The position numbers and the translations under genes were made by a program. 64,000 nucleotides of DNA, taken from Kriegella aquimaris (GTDB lineage Bacteria > Bacteroidota > Bacteroidia > Flavobacteriales > Flavobacteriaceae). Under the pieces are notes generated by a model. That model was not told where the DNA came from, searched no databases, and saw nothing but the letters and a program-made list of their open reading frames with translations. Shown here in pieces: positions 27,037-36,753 of this stretch. The stretch covers positions 558,001-622,000 of the forward strand of contig NZ_FNGV01000001.1 in NCBI RefSeq assembly GCF_900103215.1, in the 5' to 3' direction. Each line of letters opens with the position of its first letter. Positions within the stretch are counted from its first letter, which is position 1.

Positions 27037-27642
27037 ATGAAAGAATATCCAATTGATTTTTGGAACGGCCGTTATAAAAGCGCTTCATACATTTATGGTA
27101 CGGAGCCCAATGAATTTTTCAGAAAACAACTAGAAAAACTTAAGGTTGGCAGTATACTATTGCCCGCCGAGGGCGAAGGGCGAAATGCAGTCTATGCTGC
27201 AGGTCAAGGTTGGAGTGTTACAGCATTTGATAGGAGTACCATCGGTAGGGAAAAGGCCTTAAGACTTGCCCTGAACAAAAAGGTAAGTCTTACGTATGAA
27301 GTCGCCGATGTCATGGAATTCCAAACAACCCAACGATTTGATGTCTTAGGTTTGATGTATGCCCATTTTCCAAAACAGATACGTAAGCAAGCGTACCAAA
27401 ATTTATTGGGGTTTCTAAAACCGGAAGCCAAGGTCATATTTGAAGCCTTTGCGAAAGAGCAATTGGAAAATTCTTCTGGGGGTCCCAAAAATCTGGATAT
27501 GTTATTTTCAATCGAGGAAATCAGAAACGAGTTTTCAGGATTAAAATTTGAGTTTCTAGAACAACAAACGATCAAACTCGACGAAGGAGAACACCACCAA
27601 GGAAAAGCAGAAGTGATACGTTTTGTAGGAATAAAAAAGTAG
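27037..27642 (+). CDS. SAM-dependent methyltransferase (TehB/thiol methyltransferase-like)
   Basis: 201 residues. FWNGRYKSASYIYGTEPNEFF opens the protein as in tellurite-resistance/thiopurine-type methyltransferases. The SAM loop is the weakly conserved LLPAEGEGRNAVYAA, followed by VTAFDRSTIG and a YEVADVMEF strand. It likely methylates a small soft nucleophile such as a thiol or metalloid; at the end of a sulfur island, a thiol or sulfide substrate is attractive but unproven. Confidence 0.7.
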   Translation: MKEYPIDFWNGRYKSASYIYGTEPNEFFRKQLEKLKVGSILLPAEGEGRNAVYAAGQGWSVTAFDRSTIGREKALRLALNKKVSLTYEVADVMEFQTTQRFDVLGLMYAHFPKQIRKQAYQNLLGFLKPEAKVIFEAFAKEQLENSSGGPKNLDMLFSIEEIRNEFSGLKFEFLEQQTIKLDEGEHHQGKAEVIRFVGIKK

Positions 27643-27797
27643 TCGATCTAATTATGAACTATTTTCTTGTCACGAAAAAATAAAAACCACAAGAAATTTA
27701 AAGTTCTATACGTCTTTTGGTAGCCATTTTGAATAGCTAGCCATTTAAAATCTAACCCGAAAGTCTATCATGCTTCGGTTTGTGGACACCAAAATAT

Positions 27798-27825
27798 AAT
27801 GGGGGCATTTAGCCCCCATTTTTTT
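27798..27825. terminator. Intrinsic terminator between convergent genes
   Basis: AATGGGGGC (27798-27806) pairs with GCCCCCATT (27812-27820), loop ATTTA, followed by T on the + strand. It lies 3 bp beyond the stop of the minus-strand TonB receptor and can serve both strands. Confidence 0.8.
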
Positions 27826-27828
27826 ACT

Positions 27829-30126
27829 TTAAAATTTATACTGTACAAAAGCCGACAAATTTCTTCCCGGATCATTGATAGGAACACTACCGAAATCGGC
27901 CTGATTATTAAAGGAAAAGTTTAAATGGTTATTATAAGTTACATCGAACACATTTAAAGCAGCGACTCCAAGCGTAACGTTTTTAAATGGAACTACCCCC
28001 AAACGAATATCCAATACTTCATACCCATCAGTGGTATTTTCCCCAAAAGAAGAAGCGATATTATTTTGCGTAGAAGTCAATGTGTAATTCGCATTTGCCC
28101 AGAATTTCTCACGTTCAAAGGCAAGTTTGAAGCGAGTCACCAAAGGTGGCACCAACGGCAGGGATTCATTTAAATCTTTATTCTTAGCGTAAACATAGGC
28201 CATTTCCGTCGTAAAATTAAAATCGGTCAAAAAATCAATACCCGCCATCACTTCAAAACCGGTTTTATAAGCATTGTCCAAATTACGGAATACCTTAGGG
28301 TTTACAGGTTGTTGAGTAGGCATAAACTTTCGGGTCTGGGTCGGATCGATTACCGCCACGATATAGTTTTCGTAAATTGAATAGTAGAATGAACTGCTGT
28401 AATTGAATTGGTCGAAACCTTTGGCCTGCATCGGTATTTTTCCTTTAAAACCAACTTCGAATTGATTGTTGACCTCGGCATCGAGGTTTGGGTTACCTAT
28501 ATATTCATAAGAGTCTTGCCCAACGGTAAAATGATTTATGGCCCGTTCGATCATATTTGCCGAACGTACGCCCCTACCGTAAGCAACTTCCATTAAAAAT
28601 TGATTGGAAAGTGCATATTTTATTGAGGTCGTTCCACTAAGATTATGCTCTGTACGTTTATCCAAATCAGGATATAACGCGGCGAAATCGGCCTCAGGAT
28701 CCTGAATTTCAGAAGTAACTCCGTCGTAGCGCACACCAACCGTCATCATGGTTTTATCACTAATAGGATATTTGCCTTCTAAAAATACCCCCAAATCGTT
28801 GATGTAAGAATCTTGCCATACCTTATCGGTAAATTCCATGGGAGTTGCCAAAGGCCCCATCATATTTCGTTTAACCAGTCGCGTGCGCTCACCGTCTCGG
28901 GCAATATGTAACATATCGACACCAGTAAACAATGTAAGTTTGTCGGTAGGTTTTAGTTCTAGTTCCAATTTACCTCCTGCGGTAACAGCATCAATAGCAG
29001 AAATGGCCTCGGTCATCATAAAACTAGGTCTGAGGGTATTGGTCATAATATGATCAACATAACTATAGTAGACTTTGGCATCCAACCCTTTGACCATACC
29101 ATTTAGACCATCCAATGAATAATCTACCGAAAGTATAGAACTATTATCCTCATCGGTATCCATTGGCAGTCCCGCATGCAAAACATCTCTTCCATAAGAT
29201 TGCCTCCAATGTGCCTGAAGGCGCTGATTTTCGGTTAGGTTGTACCCTAGACGAAGTCCGTAATCCAAACTTCGAAAAGATGAAGGTATTTCAACTCCGT
29301 CACCATCTTCATAGTTGCCAAAATCTCTAAATCCGACATTACCCACCACATCATATGTTGAAGTGGCCTGCTGTAAACGCGCCATAGAAACCAATGAGTT
29401 GCCGTTGGTTTCATAGCCTGCATGAACGCTTCCGCTGATACCGTAATCGTCGGCTCCTGGTTTTTGTGTCACCATATTGACGATACCTCCAAAGGTGGCT
29501 CCGTAACGCACGGTATATGGTCCTTTAATGATTTCTATTTTTTCGATTTCTTCAGGAATGACATGCGTGGTAATAGGATCCATTCGGTTGGGGCAGGCAT
29601 GCATGGCTTTTGTTCCACCATCAAATTGTACATTCAATTGTTCATATTGTGTGGCTCTAAAGGAAGGGTCAATAGCATAGTTGCCCCGCTTGATGAGCGA
29701 AAACCCGTTGAGATCTGTAAACAGATCGGCAACATTTCTCGGCTGGACTATTTTCTTAACATAATCGTTGGTCACTACTGCAAATACAGGATCAATTTTG
29801 GCATTCCCAGTCACTAAGACCCCATTAACTTCAATGGGTTCCTCTTCCAGTAGAAATTGTTTTACCTCAGAATTCGGCACAATAAAATACTGGTTTGTTT
29901 TATACCCCATATAGGAAATAGTCATAGATGTGCCGTCCTCAGGAATCGTCAATTGAAAGTTTCCATTACTATCCGTGTAAGTGGCACTACCCTTCTGTGG
30001 AATGACATGTGCTTCTTCAAGTGGACTCTTATTTTGGCCCTCCATGACCTTTCCAATAAAATTCTGTGCGTTGACAAGCTGCCCGAATGCAAAAAGCATG
30101 GGAACCAATAGATATTTGAAATTCAT
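27829..30126 (-). CDS. TonB-dependent receptor, OprC-like (probable copper)
   Basis: 765 residues. Signal peptide 1-20, a carboxypeptidase-regulatory-like domain (about 22-95, FIGKVMEGQNKSPLEEAHV), then the plug domain (VLVTGNAKIDPVFAVV... EEIEKIEIIKGPYTVRYGA) and a 22-strand barrel ending in VQYKF. The plug holds MHACPNRMDP, giving Cys178-x-x-x-Met182, the CxxxM copper-binding motif known from Pseudomonas OprC. It should therefore import copper, or another metal, across the outer membrane. It is downstream of a small Cys-rich protein under a GTGAC-N4-GTCAC box. Confidence 0.8.
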   Translation of the reverse strand: MNFKYLLVPMLFAFGQLVNAQNFIGKVMEGQNKSPLEEAHVIPQKGSATYTDSNGNFQLTIPEDGTSMTISYMGYKTNQYFIVPNSEVKQFLLEEEPIEVNGVLVTGNAKIDPVFAVVTNDYVKKIVQPRNVADLFTDLNGFSLIKRGNYAIDPSFRATQYEQLNVQFDGGTKAMHACPNRMDPITTHVIPEEIEKIEIIKGPYTVRYGATFGGIVNMVTQKPGADDYGISGSVHAGYETNGNSLVSMARLQQATSTYDVVGNVGFRDFGNYEDGDGVEIPSSFRSLDYGLRLGYNLTENQRLQAHWRQSYGRDVLHAGLPMDTDEDNSSILSVDYSLDGLNGMVKGLDAKVYYSYVDHIMTNTLRPSFMMTEAISAIDAVTAGGKLELELKPTDKLTLFTGVDMLHIARDGERTRLVKRNMMGPLATPMEFTDKVWQDSYINDLGVFLEGKYPISDKTMMTVGVRYDGVTSEIQDPEADFAALYPDLDKRTEHNLSGTTSIKYALSNQFLMEVAYGRGVRSANMIERAINHFTVGQDSYEYIGNPNLDAEVNNQFEVGFKGKIPMQAKGFDQFNYSSSFYYSIYENYIVAVIDPTQTRKFMPTQQPVNPKVFRNLDNAYKTGFEVMAGIDFLTDFNFTTEMAYVYAKNKDLNESLPLVPPLVTRFKLAFEREKFWANANYTLTSTQNNIASSFGENTTDGYEVLDIRLGVVPFKNVTLGVAALNVFDVTYNNHLNFSFNNQADFGSVPINDPGRNLSAFVQYKF

Positions 30127-30210
30127 TTTTTGAATCTTTAAAATTATACGTAGAGATACTTTCGAAAACGCTGTTTGCGGGATTCGAAGCGGTAGAAAAG
30201 AAATATAACC

Positions 30211-30591
30211 TTAGATTCGAGGAGGATGTGTGATGCGATCGATAAGATCGAGGTGGTAATTATTGTTATAGCATAAATCAAAATGAGATGTACAATTATA
30301 GGGAATAAAAAAATCAAGCTTAAAAACTGAATCTAAAAATAATACCGTTTCAATTTTTAAAAAATCAAGGTTTATGGGGTCTTTATTATCCAGACTTTCT
30401 TGTGAAAGCATCTGCGATAAGGCACATTTGCCATCACAATGTAATTCGGGACGGTCTTTGTTTTCGCAGAAGTTTTCGATAAAATCATTGGTAAAAATGG
30501 CATAATAGCCCAAGGTACCCGAAATCTTAAGGGTACTTGCCAAAGTAATCACAAGGAATACTGTTGATATGACTACATGCGGAATTTTCAC
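30211..30591 (-). CDS. Small Cys-rich protein upstream of the TonB receptor
   Basis: 126 residues, GTG start at 30591; no ATG is available. An N-terminal hydrophobic segment (VVISTVFLVITLAST) and a conserved-looking FTNDFIENFCENKDRP, LHCDGKCALSQML place six cysteines after the membrane segment. It precedes the TonB receptor by 84 bp and is probably in the same transcript. It may bind metal for import or sensing. The GTG coincides with the transcription start predicted from the promoter, so the message is probably leaderless. Confidence 0.6.
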   Translation of the reverse strand: MKIPHVVISTVFLVITLASTLKISGTLGYYAIFTNDFIENFCENKDRPELHCDGKCALSQMLSQESLDNKDPINLDFLKIETVLFLDSVFKLDFFIPYNCTSHFDLCYNNNYHLDLIDRITHPPRI

Positions 30592-30595
30592 ACGC

Positions 30596-30639
30596 CAAAA
30601 CTACGTTCAAAATTTATCTTATAAAGTGACATTTGTCAC
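30596..30639 (-). promoter_or_regulatory. GTGAC-N4-GTCAC box and promoter of the Cys-rich protein/TonB receptor unit
   Basis: GTGAC-ATTT-GTCAC at 30626-30639, centre 30632.5; on the minus strand TAGTTTTG (30603 down to 30596), a perfect TAnnTTTG, begins exactly 29.5 bp away. Predicted start of transcription at 30591, the G of the GTG codon. Confidence 0.65.
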
Positions 30640-30879
30640 ACTACGCACTTTATTTTAGCATCGCGATGCTTTCCACTAATGCATATAGTCATAGAGACCC
30701 ACTTACTCTTCTATGGCATAAAAGCACGGCATACCCTGTCTCTTTGCGACTTATTCCTCTAATTTGTTTTGAAATTTTGCACGTGGCGTACCTTAGAATA
30801 TTCCTGTTTTTCTTTGAGACTGAGGAGATTGAATATTTTTTTGTAAATTTACTAACCATTTGGTTAAACTAAATAGTTA

Positions 30880-31482
30880 ATGAAAGATTCAAGTACCGAA
30901 AAAATTATCCTAAAAGCTGCCATCGCTATATTTCAAAAAAAAGGAATGGCGGGAGCTAGAATGCAAGAAATTGCTGATGAAGCTAAAATCAATAAAGCGA
31001 TGTTGCATTACTATTTTCGTAACAAACAACAGTTATTTGAAGCTGTCTTTATGGAAGCATTCCAAAAATTTGCGCCTCAAATGAATGGAATATTTAACTC
31101 GGAAGCCCCTGTCTTTAAAAAGATTCAAGATTTTGCCGAAAATTATATCTCTTTTGTTCTCGAAAACCCTTATTTGCCCACGTTCCTCATTCAAGAAATA
31201 AATATCAATCCCGATTTCGCAGACTCATTTTTCAATGCACATTCGTCTCCGAATCCGATATCGTTCGAAAAGCAGATTGCGCACGAGGTCGAAAAAGGCA
31301 TCTTAAAACCTACGGATCCAAAACAACTTTTACTGAATCTTTTTTCGCTCTGCGCCTTCCCCTTTGTGGGGAGTGGATTAGTAAAAGGAATATTAAAACT
31401 CGATAAAGATTCATTTAACAAAATGATGGAAGAACGAAAGTCGCTGATTTCTGAATTGATTATCAACTCAATAAAGGTATGA
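30880..31482 (+). CDS. TetR/AcrR-family transcriptional regulator
   Basis: 200 residues. N-terminal helix-turn-helix: IILKAAIAIFQKKGMAGARM then IADEAKINKAMLHYYFRNKQQLFEAVF, the classical TetR DNA-binding pattern. The C-terminal part is a ligand-binding helical bundle. It heads an efflux operon (TolC, adaptor, two ABC ATPases, two permeases), so it is most likely the local repressor that senses an exported compound. Confidence 0.9.
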   Translation: MKDSSTEKIILKAAIAIFQKKGMAGARMQEIADEAKINKAMLHYYFRNKQQLFEAVFMEAFQKFAPQMNGIFNSEAPVFKKIQDFAENYISFVLENPYLPTFLIQEININPDFADSFFNAHSSPNPISFEKQIAHEVEKGILKPTDPKQLLLNLFSLCAFPFVGSGLVKGILKLDKDSFNKMMEERKSLISELIINSIKV

Positions 31483-31542
31483 CGTATGTCATTGGAAAGC
31501 ACATTAAAAAAAAGGAATTTGACAACCTATAAATTAGTCAAA

Positions 31543-32808
31543 ATGCGAAAACAATTGATTTTACTGGCACTAATCTTGCCCTTTGTCTCCTTGGCGCAGC
31601 AGACGCTTACGCTTGACGAATGCTTTGATCTGGTAGCCAAAAATTATCCGTTAGTAAAACAATCCGAATTGATTGAAAATCAATCACGTTTGGCTATTGA
31701 GGCTATCAATAAGGACAAACTACCCAAATTAAATGTAAACGCTCAAGCCACTTATCAATCTGACGTTACAAGCTTGCCAATACAACTACCCAATTTAAGG
31801 CTTGAACCGCCCAACAAAGATCAATACCGGGCAACCTTAGACGCAAACCAGCTGATTTATAACGGAGGTATGATCGATGCAACTTCCAAGGTAAAGGAAG
31901 CTATCTCAAAAGTAAACCAACAGCAGGTAGAAGTTAATCTTTACACACTGAAAAATCAAGTCAACCAATTGTACTTGTCCGTTTTATTGCTACAAGAAAA
32001 TCATAATCTGTTAACAGCGAAAGAGAAACAATTAAATGCCCGATTAGAAGAAGTAAAAGCGGGCGTGAAATATGGAGCTTTGTTGGCATCTTCGGAACAA
32101 GTTTTACATGCTGAACTCTTAAAGATCAGGCAACAATTTATTGAACTCGATTTCAATAAATCTGCGCTTATAAAACGATTGTCACTCTTGATAGGGAAAG
32201 AATTATCAGCAGATGTGAACTTGACACTCCCCGTGGTTATTATGTCAGGTGTCGAATCTGCTCGGCCAGAACTTCAGCTTTTTGACCTTCAGAAAGAACA
32301 GGTCGCTTATGCTTCAAAATTAATTTCAAAATCAAACCTTCCAAAACTTAACGCTTTTGCACAAGGTGGTTATGGCAACCCGGGACTGAACATGCTCGAC
32401 AATTCTTTCAACACTTTCTATATGGCCGGATTAAAAATGAATTGGAATGTATTTGATTGGAACAAAACCAAAACCGAAAAGCAATCGCTAGAAATTAATA
32501 AACAAATCATCGATTCACAAAAGGAGACCTTTGAACTTAACAACGATTTGGAATTAATCAACCTACAATCGGAAATCGACAAGATCAAGGACTTGATTTC
32601 CACAGATAATGAGATTATTTCCATTCGGGAAAGCATTTTGAAAACGGCAGAATCCCAACTAAAGAACGGGATTATCACGGCATCGGCCTACATCACGGAA
32701 TTTACGAATCTCTACGAATCTAAAAGCCAAATGAATGTACATGAAACACAACTACTGTTGAACAAAATTCAATATCAGATTACAAAAGGAACATATTACA
32801 AAAACTGA
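31543..32808 (+). CDS. TolC-family outer-membrane efflux protein (ABC operon)
   Basis: 421 residues from ATG 31543, which gives a signal peptide (MRKQLILLALILPFVSLAQQ). An in-frame upstream ATG at 31486 would add 19 residues before it and is less likely. Long amphipathic helices with the TolC duplication follow (SELIENQSRLAIEAINKDKLPKL; VAYASKLISKSNLPKL). It forms the outer-membrane duct for the exporter encoded downstream. Confidence 0.85.
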   Translation: MRKQLILLALILPFVSLAQQTLTLDECFDLVAKNYPLVKQSELIENQSRLAIEAINKDKLPKLNVNAQATYQSDVTSLPIQLPNLRLEPPNKDQYRATLDANQLIYNGGMIDATSKVKEAISKVNQQQVEVNLYTLKNQVNQLYLSVLLLQENHNLLTAKEKQLNARLEEVKAGVKYGALLASSEQVLHAELLKIRQQFIELDFNKSALIKRLSLLIGKELSADVNLTLPVVIMSGVESARPELQLFDLQKEQVAYASKLISKSNLPKLNAFAQGGYGNPGLNMLDNSFNTFYMAGLKMNWNVFDWNKTKTEKQSLEINKQIIDSQKETFELNNDLELINLQSEIDKIKDLISTDNEIISIRESILKTAESQLKNGIITASAYITEFTNLYESKSQMNVHETQLLLNKIQYQITKGTYYKN

Positions 32809-32828
32809 TTTCAACTCAATCCATACGA

Positions 32829-33719
32829 ATGAAACAAATAATTATATCAGCGGTACTCTCAGCCATCTTATTAGCCTGTTCAGACAATGGCGATAAAGCG
32901 GATGGATACGGAAATTTTGAGGCTACGGAAACAACGATTTCCGCAGAGGCGAATGGAAAACTTTTGACCTTTTCTGCAGAAGAAGGAGAAGTTTTGGAAC
33001 AGGGTACGATTGTCGGCGTCATCGATACCATACAACTCTCGTTAAAGAGAAATCAATTGCTGGCATCAAAAAATACCATTTTCTCGAAATCAAGAAATGT
33101 ATTGTCACAAAGGGAAGTACTAAAAGAACAACTACGGGTAGCTACAAATGACCAACAACGTATCGAAAACCTTGTAAAAGCAAATGCCGCCACCACAAAA
33201 CAATTGGACGACATCAATGGGCAGATCGACATCCTAAAACAACAAATGAGAAGTGTCGAAACCCAAAATGCTCCCATAGTCAACGAAGTAAAAAGTATTG
33301 AGATACAGATACAACAGATAGTCGATCAAATTCAAAAGAGTATCATTGAAAATCCCGTCAAAGGAACCGTTTTGGTCAAATATGTCGAACCAAACGAGAT
33401 AACCGCTTTCGGAAAGCCCCTCTATAAAATCGCCAATCTTGATCAAATGGAACTCCGTGTTTACATAAGCGAGACCGAATTGGCCAATCTAAAAGTAGGC
33501 CAAGAAGTTACCGTAAAAATCGATTCGGGGGACACAATGAAATCGTATACAGGGCAAATATCATGGATTTCCGATACCGCCGAATTTACTCCGAAGATCA
33601 TTCAAACAAAAGAAGAGCGTGTAAATCTGGTCTACGCGGTTAAAGTCAAGGTTAAAAACGATGGAAGCCTAAAAATAGGAATGCCTGCGGAGATGTGGCT
33701 AGGGAAAACTAGCGAGTAA
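32829..33719 (+). CDS. HlyD-like membrane-fusion adaptor lipoprotein
   Basis: 296 residues. Lipoprotein signal with Cys17 in LLACSDNG. It has the biotin-lipoyl half motifs (ETTISAEANGKLLTFSAEEGEVLEQG and IENPVKGTVLVKYVEPNEI) separated by a coiled-coil hairpin of about 100 residues, then the beta-barrel domain. It links the ABC transporter with TolC and lies 20 bp after the TolC gene. Confidence 0.85.
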   Translation: MKQIIISAVLSAILLACSDNGDKADGYGNFEATETTISAEANGKLLTFSAEEGEVLEQGTIVGVIDTIQLSLKRNQLLASKNTIFSKSRNVLSQREVLKEQLRVATNDQQRIENLVKANAATTKQLDDINGQIDILKQQMRSVETQNAPIVNEVKSIEIQIQQIVDQIQKSIIENPVKGTVLVKYVEPNEITAFGKPLYKIANLDQMELRVYISETELANLKVGQEVTVKIDSGDTMKSYTGQISWISDTAEFTPKIIQTKEERVNLVYAVKVKVKNDGSLKIGMPAEMWLGKTSE

Positions 33720-33732
33720 AGACGAAATAATT

Positions 33733-34659
33733 ATGTCAATTTCGATAAAGAACATCAGCAAATCATACGGTAAGGTCAAGGCCTTGACCGATATTTCCTT
33801 TGATATAAAGCAAGGGGAACTGTTTGGGTTGATCGGTCCCGATGGGGCTGGCAAGACCACCTTGTTCCGCATATTGACCACCTTACTATTTCCTGATAAG
33901 GGAGAGGCTACTGTTGCCGATTATGATATCATAAAAGATTACAAAGACATTAGGAGCCATGCCGGCTATATGCCCGGCCGCTTTTCATTATACCAAGATT
34001 TGACAGTAGCTGAAAACCTAACGTTTTTCGCTACCATCTTTGGAACCACCATCGAGGAAAACTACGATTTAATAAAAGATATTTATATGCAAATAGAACC
34101 TTTTAAAAATCGAAGGGCGGGCAAACTTTCTGGCGGAATGAAACAAAAATTGGCGCTATCATGTGCCCTGATTCATAAACCCAAAGTGTTGTTTTTAGAT
34201 GAGCCAACCACAGGTGTAGATCCTGTTTCCCGAAAGGAATTCTGGGAAATGCTAAAACGTTTGCAGAAAAAGGACATTACTATTTTAGTTTCCACACCTT
34301 ATATGGACGAGGCGGAACTTTGTGACCGAATAGCGCTGATTACCGATGGCGAAATATTACAGGTCGATACGCCCCAAGCGATTATGCAAGCGTTTCCTAA
34401 AACAATATATAAAGTGCGTACGTCGGAAACGTATCGTTTGATCAAAGACCTCAAAACATATCCAAAAACACATTCTGCTTATCCCTTTGGGGAATATTTA
34501 CATTTTACCAGTACCGATGAAAACCTTGACCCTGAAGAACTGATTCATTTTTTAGAGCAAAAAAAGCATACCCAAATCGAAGTTGAGAAAATCGACGCTT
34601 CAATAGAAGACACATTTATGGAACTGACCCACACTAGAGAAGTAAACGCACATGACTAA
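33733..34659 (+). CDS. ABC transporter ATP-binding protein 1
   Basis: 308 residues. Walker A GPDGAGKTT near residue 36, signature LSGGMKQK, Walker B VLFLDEPTTGVDP and a switch region. A C-terminal extension of about 70 residues follows. With the second ATPase it corresponds to the two halves of YbhF-type multidrug exporters. Its stop overlaps the start of the next gene by 8 bp. Confidence 0.9.
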   Translation: MSISIKNISKSYGKVKALTDISFDIKQGELFGLIGPDGAGKTTLFRILTTLLFPDKGEATVADYDIIKDYKDIRSHAGYMPGRFSLYQDLTVAENLTFFATIFGTTIEENYDLIKDIYMQIEPFKNRRAGKLSGGMKQKLALSCALIHKPKVLFLDEPTTGVDPVSRKEFWEMLKRLQKKDITILVSTPYMDEAELCDRIALITDGEILQVDTPQAIMQAFPKTIYKVRTSETYRLIKDLKTYPKTHSAYPFGEYLHFTSTDENLDPEELIHFLEQKKHTQIEVEKIDASIEDTFMELTHTREVNAHD

Positions 34660-35386
34660 CGAAAATGCCATAACGGTAAAGAACCTGACCAAAACCTTTG
34701 GTGACTTTACTGCCGTAGATGCTATTTCGTTCGAAGTGGGAAAGGGCGAAGTCTTCGGCTTTTTGGGGGCGAACGGCGCGGGCAAGACTACAGCAATGAA
34801 AATGTTGATAGGCATTTCTAAACCAACAAAAGGAGAAGCAAATGTAGCGGGTTTCGATGTACGAACCCAAGCCGAAGACATCAAAAAGAGTATCGGCTAC
34901 ATGAGCCAACGATTCTCGCTGTACAACGATTTGACGATTAAAGAGAATATTGTTTTTTTTGGTGGAATCTATGGTTTGAAAAAATCCGTAATCAAAGCGA
35001 AGTCGAAAAACCTGATTGATGAGCTTGGCCTGCACGACGAGGCGGATAAGTTGGTAGGATCTTTGCCTTTGGGTTGGAAACAGAAAGTATCATTTTCCGT
35101 AGCCTTATTGCATGATCCAAAAATCATTTTTTTAGATGAGCCCACGGGAGGTGTAGACCCTATAACCCGACGTCAATTTTGGGAAATGATCTATCGCGAA
35201 GCCAACAACGGCAAGACCATTTTCGTAACCACGCATTATATGGACGAGGCGGAATACTGTGACAGGGTTTCTATAATGGTAGCAGGAAAGATAGAAGCGT
35301 TGGATACACCCAAGAACCTGAAAGAAAAATACAAAGTAGACTCTATGAACAAAGTATTTCTAAAATTGGCACGGAATATTGAGTAA
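34652..35386 (+). CDS. ABC transporter ATP-binding protein 2
   Basis: 244 residues. Walker A GANGAGKTT, Walker B IIFLDEPTGGVDP. The signature reads LPLGWKQK instead of LSGGxxQ, a departure typical of the second ATPase half of YbhF-like exporters, so one of the two ATP sites is probably degenerate. It overlaps the previous gene (ATGACTAA). Confidence 0.9.
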   Translation: MTNENAITVKNLTKTFGDFTAVDAISFEVGKGEVFGFLGANGAGKTTAMKMLIGISKPTKGEANVAGFDVRTQAEDIKKSIGYMSQRFSLYNDLTIKENIVFFGGIYGLKKSVIKAKSKNLIDELGLHDEADKLVGSLPLGWKQKVSFSVALLHDPKIIFLDEPTGGVDPITRRQFWEMIYREANNGKTIFVTTHYMDEAEYCDRVSIMVAGKIEALDTPKNLKEKYKVDSMNKVFLKLARNIE

Positions 35387-35397
35387 AGAAAAAAGAT

Positions 35398-35511
35398 ATG
35401 GAGAAAATCATAAATAAAACAGTGTTGAAAATCAAACATCTTTGCGAGAAACGAAGCAAGCTGCTAGCGGAAGACAAGGTTGAAGATATGATTTCGCTGT
35501 GCTTGATATAA
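35398..35511 (+). CDS. Possible 37-residue small protein
   Basis: Starts at ATG 35398, 11 bp after the ATPase gene; reads MEKIINKTVLKIKHLCEKRS and ends ISLCLI. Basic first half with two Cys. It sits inside an otherwise tightly packed operon. It may be a real small protein, a remnant, or chance. Confidence 0.3.
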   Translation: MEKIINKTVLKIKHLCEKRSKLLAEDKVEDMISLCLI

Positions 35512-35557
35512 CCGCAAGTGCGATGAACATTACCGAATAACAAAGTAGCACATCAAA

Positions 35558-36664
35558 ATGAAACGTTTCATAGGCTTTATCAAGAAAGAATTCTTCCACA
35601 TTTTAAGGGATAGACGCTCGCTGTTCATTCTTTTCGGTATGCCCATTGTGCAGATTATGCTTTTCGGTTTTGCCATCACCAATGAAATTAACAATGTAGA
35701 TATCGCGGTACTCGACCACTCCAAAGATGATGTCACCAAAGAAATAATCGATAAAATCGCGGCTTCTAAATATTTTAGTATAAAGGCATTTATAGACAAC
35801 GAAACGGCTATCGAAAAGGTCTTTGAAAAGGGTCAAATAAAAGCGGTATTGAATTTTGAACCCGACTTTAGCCGGAAACTAATCGCCGAAAATGGGGCAA
35901 CCGTACAGATTTTGACCGATGCCACAGATCCCAATACGGCCAACACCATCAGCAATTACACGGGGGCCATTTTGCAAAAATACCAACAAGAATTGAACCA
36001 AAACGTGGCCATATCCTATCAAATCGTTCCACAAACGCGCATGGTCTATAACCCTGAGTTGAAAAGTGTCTTTATGTTCGTGCCAGGGGTAATGACCATA
36101 ATTTTGATGTTGGTATCTGCTATGATGACCTCCATTTCAATCACTCGAGAAAAAGAATTGGGTACCATGGAAATCCTTTTGGTTTCCCCGTTAAAACCCG
36201 CTCAAGTAATTATCGGTAAAGTGGTTCCCTATGTGTTTCTATCGGTAATTAATGCGGTGATCATTATTATTTTGAGCATTTTCGTATTTAAAATGCCCGT
36301 TGAAGGTAGTCTGTTTTTATTGGGAGCGGAAAGCATTTTATTTATCATCAATGCACTTTCGCTCGGAATTTTAATTTCTACCATTTCCTCCACACAACAA
36401 ACCGCAATGATGGTTTCCTTGATGGGTTTGATGCTTCCGGTAATACTGCTGTCTGGGTTTATATTTCCCATATCAAGTATGCCGTTGCCACTACAGATTA
36501 TCAGCAATGCAATACCCGCCAAATGGTTTATTATTATTCTAAAAGGAATTATGCTCAAGGGAGTGGGATTGGCCTATCTCTGGAAAGAATCGTTGATTTT
36601 GGTCGGTATGACGCTTTTCTTTATGGCCATGAGCGTGAAGAAATATAAAATAAGATTGGAATGA
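35558..36664 (+). CDS. ABC-2 type permease 1
   Basis: 368 residues. First helix after FIGFIKKEFFHILRDRRSLF, a large external loop (about 45-180) and five helices, including the ABC-2 motif EKELGTMEILLVSPLKPAQVIIGK. This is the YhhJ/YbhS type. It forms half of the membrane channel with the next permease. Confidence 0.88.
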   Translation: MKRFIGFIKKEFFHILRDRRSLFILFGMPIVQIMLFGFAITNEINNVDIAVLDHSKDDVTKEIIDKIAASKYFSIKAFIDNETAIEKVFEKGQIKAVLNFEPDFSRKLIAENGATVQILTDATDPNTANTISNYTGAILQKYQQELNQNVAISYQIVPQTRMVYNPELKSVFMFVPGVMTIILMLVSAMMTSISITREKELGTMEILLVSPLKPAQVIIGKVVPYVFLSVINAVIIIILSIFVFKMPVEGSLFLLGAESILFIINALSLGILISTISSTQQTAMMVSLMGLMLPVILLSGFIFPISSMPLPLQIISNAIPAKWFIIILKGIMLKGVGLAYLWKESLILVGMTLFFMAMSVKKYKIRLE

Positions 36665-36753
36665 AAAAACAAATATCAAGTGCGAATTGAGAACGAAAAC
36701 TAATTTAAAGAAGAAGTGTAACATCTAGTACGTAACAGCTAGCAATCAACACA

